A DNA stretch of 64,000 nucleotides from Parabacteroides sp. (lineage in GTDB: Bacteria; Bacteroidota; Bacteroidia; Bacteroidales; Tannerellaceae), in contig DXVO01000030.1 of assembly GCA_019417325.1 (NCBI GenBank), forward strand, positions 186,001-250,000, given 5' to 3'. Shown here piece by piece: positions 42,795-52,338 of this stretch. Below the pieces are notes generated by a model, which was given only the letters and a program-made list of their open reading frames with translations, did no database searches and was not told the origin of the DNA. The first letter of the stretch is position 1, and the number at the start of each line of letters is the position of its first letter. The position numbers were made by a program, and so were the translations under genes.

Positions 42795-45173
42795 ATGAAC
42801 ACAAGAAATCAAGCTTTTAACCGAATCACAGGCAAATTGCTTTTTTTATTCGTATCCAGCCTGTCAGTCCTGTCCTGTTCCGACCAGTCGCTTATTGGCG
42901 ACGGGAACAGCAAACAGGTAGAAAAGCGGATCGCTGTCCGGCTGAGTATCAATATGCCTGCCGCCCAAAAGCAAGAGACTAAAAGTCCAGATCCGGAAGA
43001 ACTAATAGAGGAAATACGTATACTGGTCCTTTCGAAAACGTCTGCCGATTCCGAATACCGGTTTCTTTACAGTGTGGAAGGAACCCATATAAGCCGTCCC
43101 GACAGCTATACGACCACCTTCTCCGCCATGCTCAAATCCTCAGATAATCCTATTAAACTGATACTGATTGCCAATGCCAACCAAACAGTAGCAGAAAGGC
43201 ATCCCTCTGCAGGCGACACGGAAACCCAAATCAAAAAAAAGCTTATCCGTGAATCAGGCAAGGGAGATGGCAATCCCGAACAGATTACAGGCTACCTGCC
43301 TATGTACGGCGAATATGTATTACCCGGACTCGAAGCCGGAAAAGTCAACGATAACATCTATATAAAGATGTTGCGCTCCGTTGCCAGAGCTGATGTCTAT
43401 AATTATGATGCAACCGGAAATTTTACCCTACAAAGCATACAAATATTCCGGTCGTATAGCCAGTTACAACTTATACCCAATCAAATAACCTCCAATAATA
43501 CAGGAGGTCCCAAAGTCGACACCCCTTCTCTTCCCGACCAGGCTGGTTTCTATCCGGCAGACTTCCCTATGCCTCAACAAAATGTAGCCAACGAAAGTAC
43601 TGCCATCGAACAGATATACCTTCCGGAATCTCCGGCACCTGCTACGGACAGGCAAATCAGTGATGCGACCTGCCTTATAGTTGGAGGTATTTACAATGAT
43701 GGTGTTTATCCTGCTAAAATGGTATACTACCGGATAGATTTCAACCCTTCAGGACATCCTTTCGGACAGATTTTACGGAACCACCGTTATCTGTTCGTCA
43801 TACAAAAAGTATCGGCTGCCGGTTGGGATACTCCGTTGGAAGCTGCTCAAAATGCATCTTTCGGGATGGTTGCCACTGTCGAATCCTGGGAGGAATATAC
43901 AACCGACATGTATTTCGACGGGGAACATCATTATGGAGTATCCAGCCGGCATATCAGGCTGCAATACAGGGAAAACTCGCAAGGACTTATTTTTATCGAT
44001 ACGGATTTGACCGGTGAGCGGCTACAATGGGTAGATATAGAAGGACATCCGATCAACACAAACGAACTGTCCTCTTCTTTATCGAGCGAACGATTCGATG
44101 TTTCCTTTATTGAAGTTCCTGATGCAAACAATAAAATACAGAAACAACTCAAGTTCAGCGCCAGGCAGGCTAACAACAATTATTCCGATTATTCCGAATA
44201 CCTGATGATACATATCAACCGATGGAAAATAATGATTACGATTACCCAATCCGCCAATCGCAACCGGAATGAAATCATCCGTGTATTGAGTTCCGATGAA
44301 ATCGGAGGTCTTCATCACAGCAGTGCAAGAGCGATGCGTGCAATACTCGATAAGCATTTCGGACCGGGAAAGACCATCCAGCTTGGAGGTATCGAATATA
44401 CTTCCGTAGTTCCAGGAATAACGATCAAAGATGCACTGACCTATGAGAAGCTGGCGCAACAGGATATTGTTGTTTTAGCCAACAATACCCGTCCGGATTC
44501 CATTACTGCACGCCGCATATTGGACTGGCTCGGAGCCCGTAATAACCGAATACTTATCCTTGGATTCGACTGGAAAGATCCTGGCATTACCGATAGTTAC
44601 AGCAGCAGGCATCCCGAATATGCCACGACTACCAATTATCAGGTCTTAAAACTATTGCGGGATGATGTCACACCCTACTGGTATAACGGAGGGACAAATA
44701 CGTCAATCGGCGACACAGGTCCGGTACGCGAAGATATGATCGCTTCATTTGCCGTCAATGCCGACAATAGTTATTTCTTCCGGACAGGTCCCTTCACTGC
44801 CTTACAGAATATAGAGATCACTAGCTGTGGATATTGGCTGGAAGATGTATGGTGGGGACGTATGGAAGTGCATAGTCCGGACATTGTACCACTCATCGTA
44901 TTTAAGGATGTGGTAAGAGACGATGGTTCCGGCCGTTCCCCTCTTTATACCCCAAATCCGGAAGGCGATGGACATATGATACTGGGGATAGATAAGAAAA
45001 AACGAATCGTTTATGTCGGTGATTCGCAGTTTTTCGGTATAGGTTCCGGTAATGAGTTGAAGAAAAGTTCGCGTATTGACAACTCTAACGGAGATCTGAC
45101 AAATAATTATTCTTTAATCATGGCAAATCTATGGGCTTGGATGATTGAGGAAATTGTTCTGGGGAATAGATAG
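42795..45173 (+). CDS. large fimbrial tip-like lipoprotein with extra C-terminal domain
   Basis: A 792-residue lipoprotein (lipobox SVLSC, Cys28; start ATG 42795 rather than TTG 42780). The N-terminal two thirds are fimbrillin-like (ERIAVRLSINMPAAQK region, EEIRILVLSKTSAD, IKLILIANAN, KMLRSVARADVYNYD). A beta-sandwich of the BACON type follows at about 385-488 (ITITQSANRNRNE). The last 300 residues are of alpha/beta type, with alternating strands and helices (DIVVLANNTRPDSITARRIL, NRILILGFDWKDPG, KKRIVYVGDSQFFG). The C-terminal part looks like a ThuA/glutamine-amidotransferase-like Rossmannoid. Likely a tip adhesin with an unusual domain; the fimbrial role is inferred from operon position. 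Confidence 0.75.
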   Translation: MNTRNQAFNRITGKLLFLFVSSLSVLSCSDQSLIGDGNSKQVEKRIAVRLSINMPAAQKQETKSPDPEELIEEIRILVLSKTSADSEYRFLYSVEGTHISRPDSYTTTFSAMLKSSDNPIKLILIANANQTVAERHPSAGDTETQIKKKLIRESGKGDGNPEQITGYLPMYGEYVLPGLEAGKVNDNIYIKMLRSVARADVYNYDATGNFTLQSIQIFRSYSQLQLIPNQITSNNTGGPKVDTPSLPDQAGFYPADFPMPQQNVANESTAIEQIYLPESPAPATDRQISDATCLIVGGIYNDGVYPAKMVYYRIDFNPSGHPFGQILRNHRYLFVIQKVSAAGWDTPLEAAQNASFGMVATVESWEEYTTDMYFDGEHHYGVSSRHIRLQYRENSQGLIFIDTDLTGERLQWVDIEGHPINTNELSSSLSSERFDVSFIEVPDANNKIQKQLKFSARQANNNYSDYSEYLMIHINRWKIMITITQSANRNRNEIIRVLSSDEIGGLHHSSARAMRAILDKHFGPGKTIQLGGIEYTSVVPGITIKDALTYEKLAQQDIVVLANNTRPDSITARRILDWLGARNNRILILGFDWKDPGITDSYSSRHPEYATTTNYQVLKLLRDDVTPYWYNGGTNTSIGDTGPVREDMIASFAVNADNSYFFRTGPFTALQNIEITSCGYWLEDVWWGRMEVHSPDIVPLIVFKDVVRDDGSGRSPLYTPNPEGDGHMILGIDKKKRIVYVGDSQFFGIGSGNELKKSSRIDNSNGDLTNNYSLIMANLWAWMIEEIVLGNR

Positions 45174-45305
45174 TTCATCGCGGCTATTCATTCCTTCACT
45201 ATGAACTGATCTGTCACGTACACAATCGGTTATCATACTTTAACATCAACAAAGGTCTAATATTTTTGTTTTATTCTAGAACAAAACATAAAGTAACTAT
45301 CAATT

Positions 45306-46169
45306 ATGGGAATTCTTTATAAAAATGAACATCTTGCATGTAACGATTTTTGCCCACCTACAAAACGCTCCTTTCAGATTTTCCATCCACAACCCGGGCT
45401 AAAACATAACCAACTTGATACTCCCCGGTCAATCCTGCTTTTCATACTTGAAGGAGAAATTAAATTCAGTACTGATACAGTCTATAACCGAACCCTGCGT
45501 GAAAATGAAATTGTGTTGATACCTGCAGGCAGTAACTACTCCATCGAAGTGAAAACAGCGAGCCGTATGACCTCTTGCTGTTTCAGCAACGATATCAAAC
45601 TATGCAATCGTATTCATCTCGAATCATTATCCGAATATAAAAAAGAACATGTTTACAACTATAGCACTTTAAAAATCCAGAAAGAAATACGTCTTTACCT
45701 CTCTTTACTCAATAATTACCTGAAAGACGACATCGGATGCAAACATTTGCAAGAGCTCAAACTTCAGGAGCTCTTTATTTTGTTCAGAGCCTATTACACC
45801 AAAGAGCAGCTGGTTAATTTCTTCTATCCCATTTTAAGCCAGGATACAGATTTCAGCCATTTCATCCTCTCAAACTACCGGTCGGTAATGAATGTTGAAG
45901 AGTTTGCCAAAATGGCAAATATCAGTCTTTCGACCTTCAATCGTAAATTCAAAAAGTATTTTAACGAATCAGCTTACCAATGGATGCTGAGGCGCAAAAC
46001 GGAAAGGGTCTTGGACGATATTCAGAACACAAACAAAACTTTTCTGGCAATTTCACTTGATTGGAATTTCTCTTCACAAGCTCACTTGACCAAATTTACC
46101 AAGCAACAATGCGGTCTGTCCCCTTCGCAAATCCGGGAACAAGCCACACATAGCATTACTTCGGATTAA
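45306..46169 (+). CDS. AraC-family transcriptional regulator
   Basis: A 287-residue regulator with an N-terminal cupin-like sensor (RSILLFILEGEIKFSTDTVYN, ENEIVLIPAGSNYSI) and a C-terminal AraC domain (VEEFAKMANISLSTFNRKFKKYF and AISLDWNFSSQAHLTKFTKQ). No receiver domain is present. It follows the fimbrial operon by 132 bases on the same strand and may control it; this is inferred from position. Confidence 0.9.
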   Translation: MGILYKNEHLACNDFCPPTKRSFQIFHPQPGLKHNQLDTPRSILLFILEGEIKFSTDTVYNRTLRENEIVLIPAGSNYSIEVKTASRMTSCCFSNDIKLCNRIHLESLSEYKKEHVYNYSTLKIQKEIRLYLSLLNNYLKDDIGCKHLQELKLQELFILFRAYYTKEQLVNFFYPILSQDTDFSHFILSNYRSVMNVEEFAKMANISLSTFNRKFKKYFNESAYQWMLRRKTERVLDDIQNTNKTFLAISLDWNFSSQAHLTKFTKQQCGLSPSQIREQATHSITSD

Positions 46170-46223
46170 AATGAAATCTCGTTACAACAGGTGTTATTTG
46201 CCTGTTGCTCAACTCAGAAAACA

Positions 46224-46259
46224 AAGTAGCCCGGTTCAAATCCATGAGTCGGGCTACTT
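46224..46259. terminator. bidirectional hairpin between convergent genes
   Basis: AAGTAGCCCG at 46224-46233 and CGGGCTACTT at 46250-46259 form a perfect 10-bp stem between the AraC gene (plus) and the membrane protein gene (minus). A shorter CAACAGG/CCTGTTG hairpin lies just upstream. It likely ends both transcripts, although T tails are weak on both sides. Confidence 0.7.
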
Positions 46260-46294
46260 CTGATATATAGTTCCTTTTCTATATTATAAATGCC

Positions 46295-47167
46295 TTATTT
46301 CCTGTGCTTCCAAAACAGAACAACCGACAGTACGATAAATGCGACAAGCATAACCGTCATCTCCATCCAATAATGGGACGGCTCCACCCAGATTTCTTTC
46401 AGCATATCCCATCTTCCCATGATTTCCACAAACGTCCAGAATATAATCACCGTAGGAATGGCATAACGGATAGCATATCCCAGTTTCTTTATCTTTAATA
46501 ATTTAACAAACAAATAAATCGACCAGGCGAGCGAACCGAATGCTATAATGGATGTAACCGGATGATGATCGCCAAAGAACCGTTCATCGTAAACAAAGAG
46601 AAGTACGATATAACAAGTCCACATGATGATATTCATCTCCATAAACGTAGTCATTGCATGGTTTCGCACAACCGGTTGAAGCCGGCTTACCGGCTGTTCA
46701 TCCGAAACAGCTTTCTTTGCCGTTCCATAATGCAACTTCTCCTGTATCCAGGTAAATAACACGCAGTTTGATTTGATACTGAAAATATAAAACAACATGA
46801 TAATCGCCCAGAAACCGACCGACGAAGGCATGATTAAATATTCCGGCTTGGTAACGACTTCCCCGTTTTCAATGAGAGGCTGAACCCCGTAACGGTTTGC
46901 GTAATACACATAAGCAAATTCTACCCATCCGGTCCAGACGAGCATTCCGCCGAATAACCCGGCAAAAGTTGCGGGAATTTCTTTCTTGGAATAAATACCC
47001 AATACAAGCAAACCCACCCCTATCACACCCAATAAAAGGGCAGCCAGGTAAAGCAGGTTATGTCCTAATATTTTTTCCATCAGAATCATGGCAGCATGAC
47101 CTAAAGGCATCATAAAAAGTACGATGATAAAAGATAGGATTCCTATCCACGGAGATGTTAGTTTCAT
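46295..47167 (-). CDS. multi-pass membrane protein of unknown function
   Basis: A 290-residue protein with about eight membrane helices, starting MKLTSPWIGILSFIIVLF. An intervening loop has a charged region (LHYGTAKKAVSDEQPVSRLQ), and the segment RWDMLKEIWVEPSHYWMEM precedes the last helix. No family recognised. It lies 37 bases after the PAP2 gene and ends before the bidirectional hairpin, so it closes the bat operon. His and Trp are concentrated in loops near the membrane. Confidence 0.75.
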   Translation of the reverse strand: MKLTSPWIGILSFIIVLFMMPLGHAAMILMEKILGHNLLYLAALLLGVIGVGLLVLGIYSKKEIPATFAGLFGGMLVWTGWVEFAYVYYANRYGVQPLIENGEVVTKPEYLIMPSSVGFWAIIMLFYIFSIKSNCVLFTWIQEKLHYGTAKKAVSDEQPVSRLQPVVRNHAMTTFMEMNIIMWTCYIVLLFVYDERFFGDHHPVTSIIAFGSLAWSIYLFVKLLKIKKLGYAIRYAIPTVIIFWTFVEIMGRWDMLKEIWVEPSHYWMEMTVMLVAFIVLSVVLFWKHRK

Positions 47168-47204
47168 ATTTATGTAGGTTTGTTTGTCAGGTTTCTTATT
47201 CCGT

Positions 47205-47894
47205 TTACTTCAGGAAACAGGAAACCAATGGAACATTAAATACAATAATTATCAGCGTCATTACCCAGATTCCATATACAATCAGATTCCCCCGCATCAC
47301 CGAATAAGGTGATTTACTCAAATCCACACCGGGAACCAACCTTCCTCTGGCATAACGGTAAACCAGATAAACAATATATCCGAAAATAAGCCCGGAAATA
47401 GCTCCCGGAACAATATCCGAGATAAAATGTACGCCCAGATAAATACGCGTATAAGACATCAGAACCGCCCAAAGAAAGACAGTCCAGGTGAACAATTTAT
47501 TCTTCATTATACAGGAAAGCAGAAGGGCAACCCCGAAAGAATTGGCAGCATGTCCGGATATAAACCCGTATAACCCGCCTCGATAGTCGAACACCACTTT
47601 TACCTGTTCCATAAAATCAGGATGATGGGTCGGACGGAAACGCATAAAATAAGGTTTACACAAATGGGATGTAAACTGGTCGCACAATAATACAACCAAA
47701 CCGATAGCCAGTAAAACCAGTACCGATTCTCTCCAATTCTTTTTATAGATAAGTACGACAAGTATAAAAACGATCAACGGCAGCCAGATAAATTTTCCTG
47801 TGTACAACCACATAAAACGGTCCAGGAAAGCACTATCGCTGCCGTTAAGCGCTAAGAACAAATCGCGTTCATAAGTCAAAATTCTTTCTACCAT
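47205..47894 (-). CDS. PAP2-family membrane phosphatase
   Basis: A 229-residue inner-membrane protein with six helices. The three PAP2 motifs are visible: KPYFMRFRP (motif 1), SGHAANSF (motif 2, catalytic His) and YTRIYLGVHFISDIVPG (motif 3, Arg and His-x3-Asp). Such enzymes remove phosphate from lipid pyrophosphates (undecaprenyl pyrophosphate) or phosphatidate; the substrate is not readable. It lies 31 bases after batE on the same strand, so probably part of the bat operon. Confidence 0.9.
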   Translation of the reverse strand: MVERILTYERDLFLALNGSDSAFLDRFMWLYTGKFIWLPLIVFILVVLIYKKNWRESVLVLLAIGLVVLLCDQFTSHLCKPYFMRFRPTHHPDFMEQVKVVFDYRGGLYGFISGHAANSFGVALLLSCIMKNKLFTWTVFLWAVLMSYTRIYLGVHFISDIVPGAISGLIFGYIVYLVYRYARGRLVPGVDLSKSPYSVMRGNLIVYGIWVMTLIIIVFNVPLVSCFLK

Positions 47895-47925
47895 AATAGG
47901 GTTAGATTTAAAATTATAAAGTTTG

Positions 47926-48693
47926 TCAAATTACTTGTATATCTTTTGTCGGCATCCAACCCACATTGCCATCTTCCATTTCGATTTCGCTCCAATCCCC
48001 TAATTTGCTCTTTATGGAGACCTTTGTTCCTTCATGCAAGATAAACAAATCCGTACCGCTCGCATCCGGAGAACTTTTTATGGTAACAGTCGGAGCAAAA
48101 ATAATAGCACTGTTCCGGTTGACCATTTCCGCTTTCTGGTGCTGGCCAAAGATATTGGCAAATATCACCAGAACCAACAGTAAAAGACCAACATAGAAAC
48201 CTATCTTTTTCAGATGAATCCATTTGGAGAAGAAGAACATAATCAGACATCCGATAAACAGGATAAAACATAGAATGCCTATCTTTCCCCAGGAATCGGC
48301 TCCAGCCATATTCTGGATAGAGTCAAACCATTGGCTTAAAAAGAAACCGCCTACCGGTTCAATCTTATCTACGGTTTTCTGACGGGCCATCTGCAGGTTG
48401 AAACGGATGTCCTTATCTCCCGGGTCCAATACTAAAGCCCGTTCGTAATTCAGGATAGCCGGAGCAATCTTGCCTGCCTTATAATAGGCATTACCCAGAT
48501 TATAAAAAATCGCAGCAGACTCGCCATGGCTTTTAATAATACCTTCGTATAATTCAATTGCTTTATTATAATCTTCCTGCGTATAGGCAGTTTCCGCCTC
48601 CTTGATAGTAGCTTCCTGCGCATACACGCCCAAAGCTACGAACTGAACCAAGAGGAAGAACAGTATTTTTTTCATATTGATATTCATCTTCAT
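47926..48693 (-). CDS. batE: BatE: TPR and SH3-like envelope protein
   Basis: A 255-residue protein with a signal (MKKILFFLLVQFVALGVYA) after a short MKMNIN start, TPR repeats (about 25-110; EDYNKAIELYEGIIKSHGES and GNAYYKAGKIAPAILNYERA), two membrane helices in the middle, and a C-terminal SH3b-like domain (TVTIKSSPDASGTDLFILHE, GNVGWMPTKDIQVI). The frame is open up to 48735 inside batD; the ATG at 48693 begins five bases after the batD stop. Scaffold function within the Bat complex is expected. Confidence 0.88.
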   Translation of the reverse strand: MKMNINMKKILFFLLVQFVALGVYAQEATIKEAETAYTQEDYNKAIELYEGIIKSHGESAAIFYNLGNAYYKAGKIAPAILNYERALVLDPGDKDIRFNLQMARQKTVDKIEPVGGFFLSQWFDSIQNMAGADSWGKIGILCFILFIGCLIMFFFSKWIHLKKIGFYVGLLLLVLVIFANIFGQHQKAEMVNRNSAIIFAPTVTIKSSPDASGTDLFILHEGTKVSIKSKLGDWSEIEMEDGNVGWMPTKDIQVI

Positions 48694-48697
48694 GCGA

Positions 48698-50509
48698 TTA
48701 CTTTTTAATTGTATTCTCCATTTTTCCAATGGCATCTACAGTCTGTTCATATAATTTATCCATAGCATCCGATGCTTGCATAGGTGCATAACGGGCAAAC
48801 TCGCAAGTATTCAGGATTTCCATAAATTCATTAATCAACACCTCGTCCACACCATATTGGGTCAACTCGGCCTCTATATTATCTTTGCTAAGATTAGACT
48901 GCGGAATATTCAATTTATCACTCAGATAACCCCACAACGCACGGAGCACTTCGTCATAAAATTCTTCTTTTTTATTTTCTTTCAGCAACTTGCCTGCATT
49001 CTTCAAGCGGCGCACAGCCATTTTGTTTGCTTTCTTGGTACGAACCCGTGCAAGGTCTGAATTTTCTTGTACCTGTTTACGGTAAATGATAAAGAATACA
49101 ATAAAGAGGATAGCCGGAATCAGGTAACATAAAATGTACATGAAAGAACCGAAGAATATTTCATTATTCGTAATAAAATGAATACCGTTCACTTTCAGGT
49201 AACGGATATCTTTTCCCAGATATTTTACACTTTCCTTATTGCTGAAATTAGATACGACAGGAGCAGCCGTTCCTCCCCCTTGACCTTGCTCTACATGCAA
49301 TTTATAGGGTTCGGACTTGATTGTTTTATACGTACCTGACTTCGGGTCAAAATAAGAGAAGGCAATCGCCGGTATTTCAAAATCGCCGGCATAACGCGGT
49401 ATTGCCATATATTCGATCGCCTTACTGCCGGATGCACCGGAAGAGGTTACTTTAATATCGGAAGTAACTTTCGGATCATACACATCAAAATCATTCGGGA
49501 AAACAACTTCCGGATTCTTTACCAGCTTAATATTTCCATTACCGGATATATTCACCTTAACAGTAACCGCTTCATCCGTTTTCACATTATTGGAACTGAT
49601 ACTGGAAGTCATTGTATAATTACCGACAGCCCCACCGTATGAAGCAGGCCTACCGGAAGGCAAAGGCTTCACATCGATTGCAACGGCAGGCGTCGTTAAC
49701 ATCTTATTCAAATCCACAGAAGATTCGAAAAAGTCATCGAAAATACTGCCTCTCCTTTTCTGTGGAGCAGGAACCCGTACTATAACATCCATCTTTCCCG
49801 ACGGAATCGTTATCTTACCGGAGCGTTGCGGATAAAGGACAGTTTGCCGGATAACAACCGCTTTATAACGTTTTCCATTATAATCTTCAAGTGTCCATTG
49901 TTTTTGTTCAGGCAATTCTATTTCCTGAGCCAGAAAGCCGTCAAATTCCGGAAATTTAGGAGGATTGATTCCTGCAATATCAACTCTGGTATATAACTTG
50001 AATGTTACCAATATACCTTCCTGTTCATATACATTTTTATCTGAAACATTGATACGGAGGAATATATCATCATTAGAGACACGGAGGGTCCCATCATTAT
50101 TTTGCTTGGCAACCTCGTCTGCCTTTTCAGCAGGAAGAACTTTTATAACCAATGCATTTGATGAATAATTGGAACCTTTCACTTTGATTGTAGCCGGAGC
50201 GACATTGAACGCACCTTCTTTCTTCGGCATTAAAACATACGTAAAGGTCAATGACGTTTCCGTACTTAAACTGCCATTGATAAGCTGGGTACTCATACTT
50301 GTCGAAGTGGATGGTCCCATTAATACATCAAAATCAGAAAGTTCCGGTACACGCAAATCCTTCCCATCCGCATTTACCGTATACGTCAGATTAAACCGTT
50401 CTCCCATGGCAACCACAGGAGGAGCAGATGCTTTAAACGTTACATCGGCCGCTTTTGCCGCCAACCCGAATGTAGCGAAGAGCACAAATAAGAAAACTAA
50501 TTTCCTCAT
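48698..50509 (-). CDS. batD: BatD: periplasmic oxygen tolerance protein
   Basis: A 603-residue protein with signal MRKLVFLFVLFATFGLAAKA and several immunoglobulin-like beta domains in the periplasm (for example VTFKASAPPVVAMGERFNLT, VYEQEGILVTFKLYTRVD). A single membrane helix lies at about 450-470 (FMYILCYLIPAILFIVFFII), followed by a cytoplasmic tail. The frame is open to 50557, but the ATG at 50509 lies after the batC stop at 50541. This matches BatD architecture. It probably links membrane and periplasmic partners of the VWA proteins. Confidence 0.9.
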   Translation of the reverse strand: MRKLVFLFVLFATFGLAAKAADVTFKASAPPVVAMGERFNLTYTVNADGKDLRVPELSDFDVLMGPSTSTSMSTQLINGSLSTETSLTFTYVLMPKKEGAFNVAPATIKVKGSNYSSNALVIKVLPAEKADEVAKQNNDGTLRVSNDDIFLRINVSDKNVYEQEGILVTFKLYTRVDIAGINPPKFPEFDGFLAQEIELPEQKQWTLEDYNGKRYKAVVIRQTVLYPQRSGKITIPSGKMDVIVRVPAPQKRRGSIFDDFFESSVDLNKMLTTPAVAIDVKPLPSGRPASYGGAVGNYTMTSSISSNNVKTDEAVTVKVNISGNGNIKLVKNPEVVFPNDFDVYDPKVTSDIKVTSSGASGSKAIEYMAIPRYAGDFEIPAIAFSYFDPKSGTYKTIKSEPYKLHVEQGQGGGTAAPVVSNFSNKESVKYLGKDIRYLKVNGIHFITNNEIFFGSFMYILCYLIPAILFIVFFIIYRKQVQENSDLARVRTKKANKMAVRRLKNAGKLLKENKKEEFYDEVLRALWGYLSDKLNIPQSNLSKDNIEAELTQYGVDEVLINEFMEILNTCEFARYAPMQASDAMDKLYEQTVDAIGKMENTIKK

Positions 50510-50540
50510 TATTATATCGTTATTTTTGTTTATCCCTTTA

Positions 50541-51302
50541 TTACCACTCTTTTTCAACTCTACGGCGCTGTTGCTGCTGGGCCTGCGCTTTCTTCACTTT
50601 TTCCTGAGTGTCTTTTTCGTCCTGCAGGAAGGCATCCAGCATCTGTTGAGCATTATCCTGGCTCATCTGTTCGTTTTGCTGCTGTTGTTCCTGAGTCTTA
50701 TTATCTTTTTTATCATCCTGTTGCTGCTGGTCCTGCTGTTGTTGCTGCTGATCCTGCTGCTGTTCATCTTTCTTATCGTCTTTTTTATCCTGATCCTGGT
50801 TTTTATCCTGATCTTGTTGCTGTTGCTGCTGGTCTTCCAACAATTTTTGTGCCAAAGCTAAATTATAGCGTGTTTCGTCATCTTTCGGATTAAAACGCAG
50901 GGATTGTTTATAGGCTTCAACACTTTTGGCATATTCTTTATTCTGCATGCCGATATTTCCGAGGTTATGGAAAATCTCGGATAAACGTGCTTTACCTTCA
51001 GGAGTCTCCATCATCTTTTCTGCCTGCCCCGCTATCAATTGATACTGCTCGGCAGCTTCCGGAAATTTCTTCTGCTTGTATAAAGCATTTCCCAAGTCGT
51101 AGGTTCCTTCCGCAGAACGGGGATTTACTTCCAAGCTCTTCCGGTAAGCAATCTCCGCTTCGGTATATTTTTCCTGTTCGTACAGTTTATTTCCTTCACG
51201 CACATTTTTACGTTCCGCTTTCTGTGCAAACACGGCACCTGAGCAGAACATAAAAGCGGTCATCCATATTATTGATTTTTGCATACGCTTCATCTCATTC
51301 AT
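50541..51302 (-). CDS. batC: BatC: TPR protein with glutamine-rich C-terminal tail
   Basis: A 253-residue exported protein (signal MQKSIIWMTAFMFCSGAVFA) with three to four TPR motifs (about 30-145; EIAYRKSLEVNPRSAEGTYD, ALYKQKKFPEAAEQYQLIAG, KSVEAYKQSLRFNPKDDETR). The last 100 residues are low-complexity, mostly Gln, Lys and Asp. The tail makes the opposite strand look coding (a Leu-rich false frame at 50169-50861). The gene starts four bases after the batB stop. Confidence 0.9.
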   Translation of the reverse strand: MNEMKRMQKSIIWMTAFMFCSGAVFAQKAERKNVREGNKLYEQEKYTEAEIAYRKSLEVNPRSAEGTYDLGNALYKQKKFPEAAEQYQLIAGQAEKMMETPEGKARLSEIFHNLGNIGMQNKEYAKSVEAYKQSLRFNPKDDETRYNLALAQKLLEDQQQQQQDQDKNQDQDKKDDKKDEQQQDQQQQQQDQQQQDDKKDNKTQEQQQQNEQMSQDNAQQMLDAFLQDEKDTQEKVKKAQAQQQQRRRVEKEW

Positions 51303-51306
51303 TCCA

Positions 51307-52326
51307 TTAAGAAAACAGTTTCACTTTTCTGAATATACGGTTCTTCCTGTCGAGCGTCATAAAGTCGGCCAACAGCAATATCAGAGCTATCCAGGCAAAA
51401 GTCTGGAAACGTTCGTCGTATTCCGAATAGACTTTGCTATCCAGTTCCGATTTATTCATTTTATCGATTTCCTTTTGCAAGGCTCTTAATGCGGAGTTGG
51501 TATTATCGGCACGCACGTAAGTGCCATGTCCTGCCGCAGCAATCTCACGGCACATCTCTTCGTTCAGTTTGGTGATGACTACATTTCCTTCCTTATCTTT
51601 CATATAGTCATTGTTGCCGCCAACCGGGATAGGCGAACCTTTCGGGTCTCCCATACCTACAATATTCACATGGATACCTTTTTCAGCCGCTGCTGCTGCC
51701 GCTTTCACTGCATCTCCTTCGTGGTTCTCACCATCGGTAATCAGGATGATTGCCTTGTCGGAAGTTTCACTCGGGGTAAATGAGCGCATCGCCAGATTGA
51801 TAGCCGAACCGATAGCCGTTCCTTGAGCCGAAACCATCGACGGGTTGATGGACGAAAGGAACATCTTTGCCGAAATATAATCGGAAGTAATCGGAAGCTG
51901 TGTAAAAGCATCACCGGCAAATACAATCAAACCGACTTTATCATTCGACAGGCCATCAGTCAACTTAGATAGCATTTGTTTGGCTTTTTCCAAACGGTTC
52001 GGGGAAACATCCTCCGCCATCATGGAATTGGATACGTCGAGGCAGACCATCACTTCCACGCCTTGGCGTTTTACTGTTTCCAGCTTGGAACCGAACTGCG
52101 GTCCTGCAATAACAATAATAACCATGGCAATGGCTCCGAACAACAGCCAAAATTTCAAATGCTGGCGCTTGGGAGATACCTCAGGCATCAACTCCGACAA
52201 CAGTTCTGGATTACCATATTTCTTGATTGCTTTCTTCTTCAACACGATTGCATACACATAAAATGCGATCAATACGGGAAGAACGAACAGCAAGTATAAA
52301 AAGTCCGGATGTGCAAAACGAAACAT
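51307..52326 (-). CDS. batB: BatB: membrane-anchored VWA protein
   Basis: A 339-residue protein with two N-terminal membrane helices (FLYLLFVLPVLIAFYVYAIV and FWLLFGAIAMVIIVIA) and a von Willebrand A domain facing the periplasm. The MIDAS is Asp97-x-Ser99-x-Ser101 in CLDVSNSM, with ITDGENHEGDAV as the later MIDAS Asp. A C-terminal helix closes the protein (FAWIALILLLADFM). Paralogous to BatA, next to it. Probably a metal-dependent binding partner of the MoxR AAA+ protein. Confidence 0.92.
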   Translation of the reverse strand: MFRFAHPDFLYLLFVLPVLIAFYVYAIVLKKKAIKKYGNPELLSELMPEVSPKRQHLKFWLLFGAIAMVIIVIAGPQFGSKLETVKRQGVEVMVCLDVSNSMMAEDVSPNRLEKAKQMLSKLTDGLSNDKVGLIVFAGDAFTQLPITSDYISAKMFLSSINPSMVSAQGTAIGSAINLAMRSFTPSETSDKAIILITDGENHEGDAVKAAAAAAEKGIHVNIVGMGDPKGSPIPVGGNNDYMKDKEGNVVITKLNEEMCREIAAAGHGTYVRADNTNSALRALQKEIDKMNKSELDSKVYSEYDERFQTFAWIALILLLADFMTLDRKNRIFRKVKLFS

Positions 52327-52338
52327 AAGCTTCTTTCT

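Noticed and set aside
50169..50861. Leu-rich 230-residue frame opposite batC/batD
   Set aside because: Mirror image of the Gln-rich batC tail; the hydrophobic look is an artefact of the complement of CAG/CAA codons.
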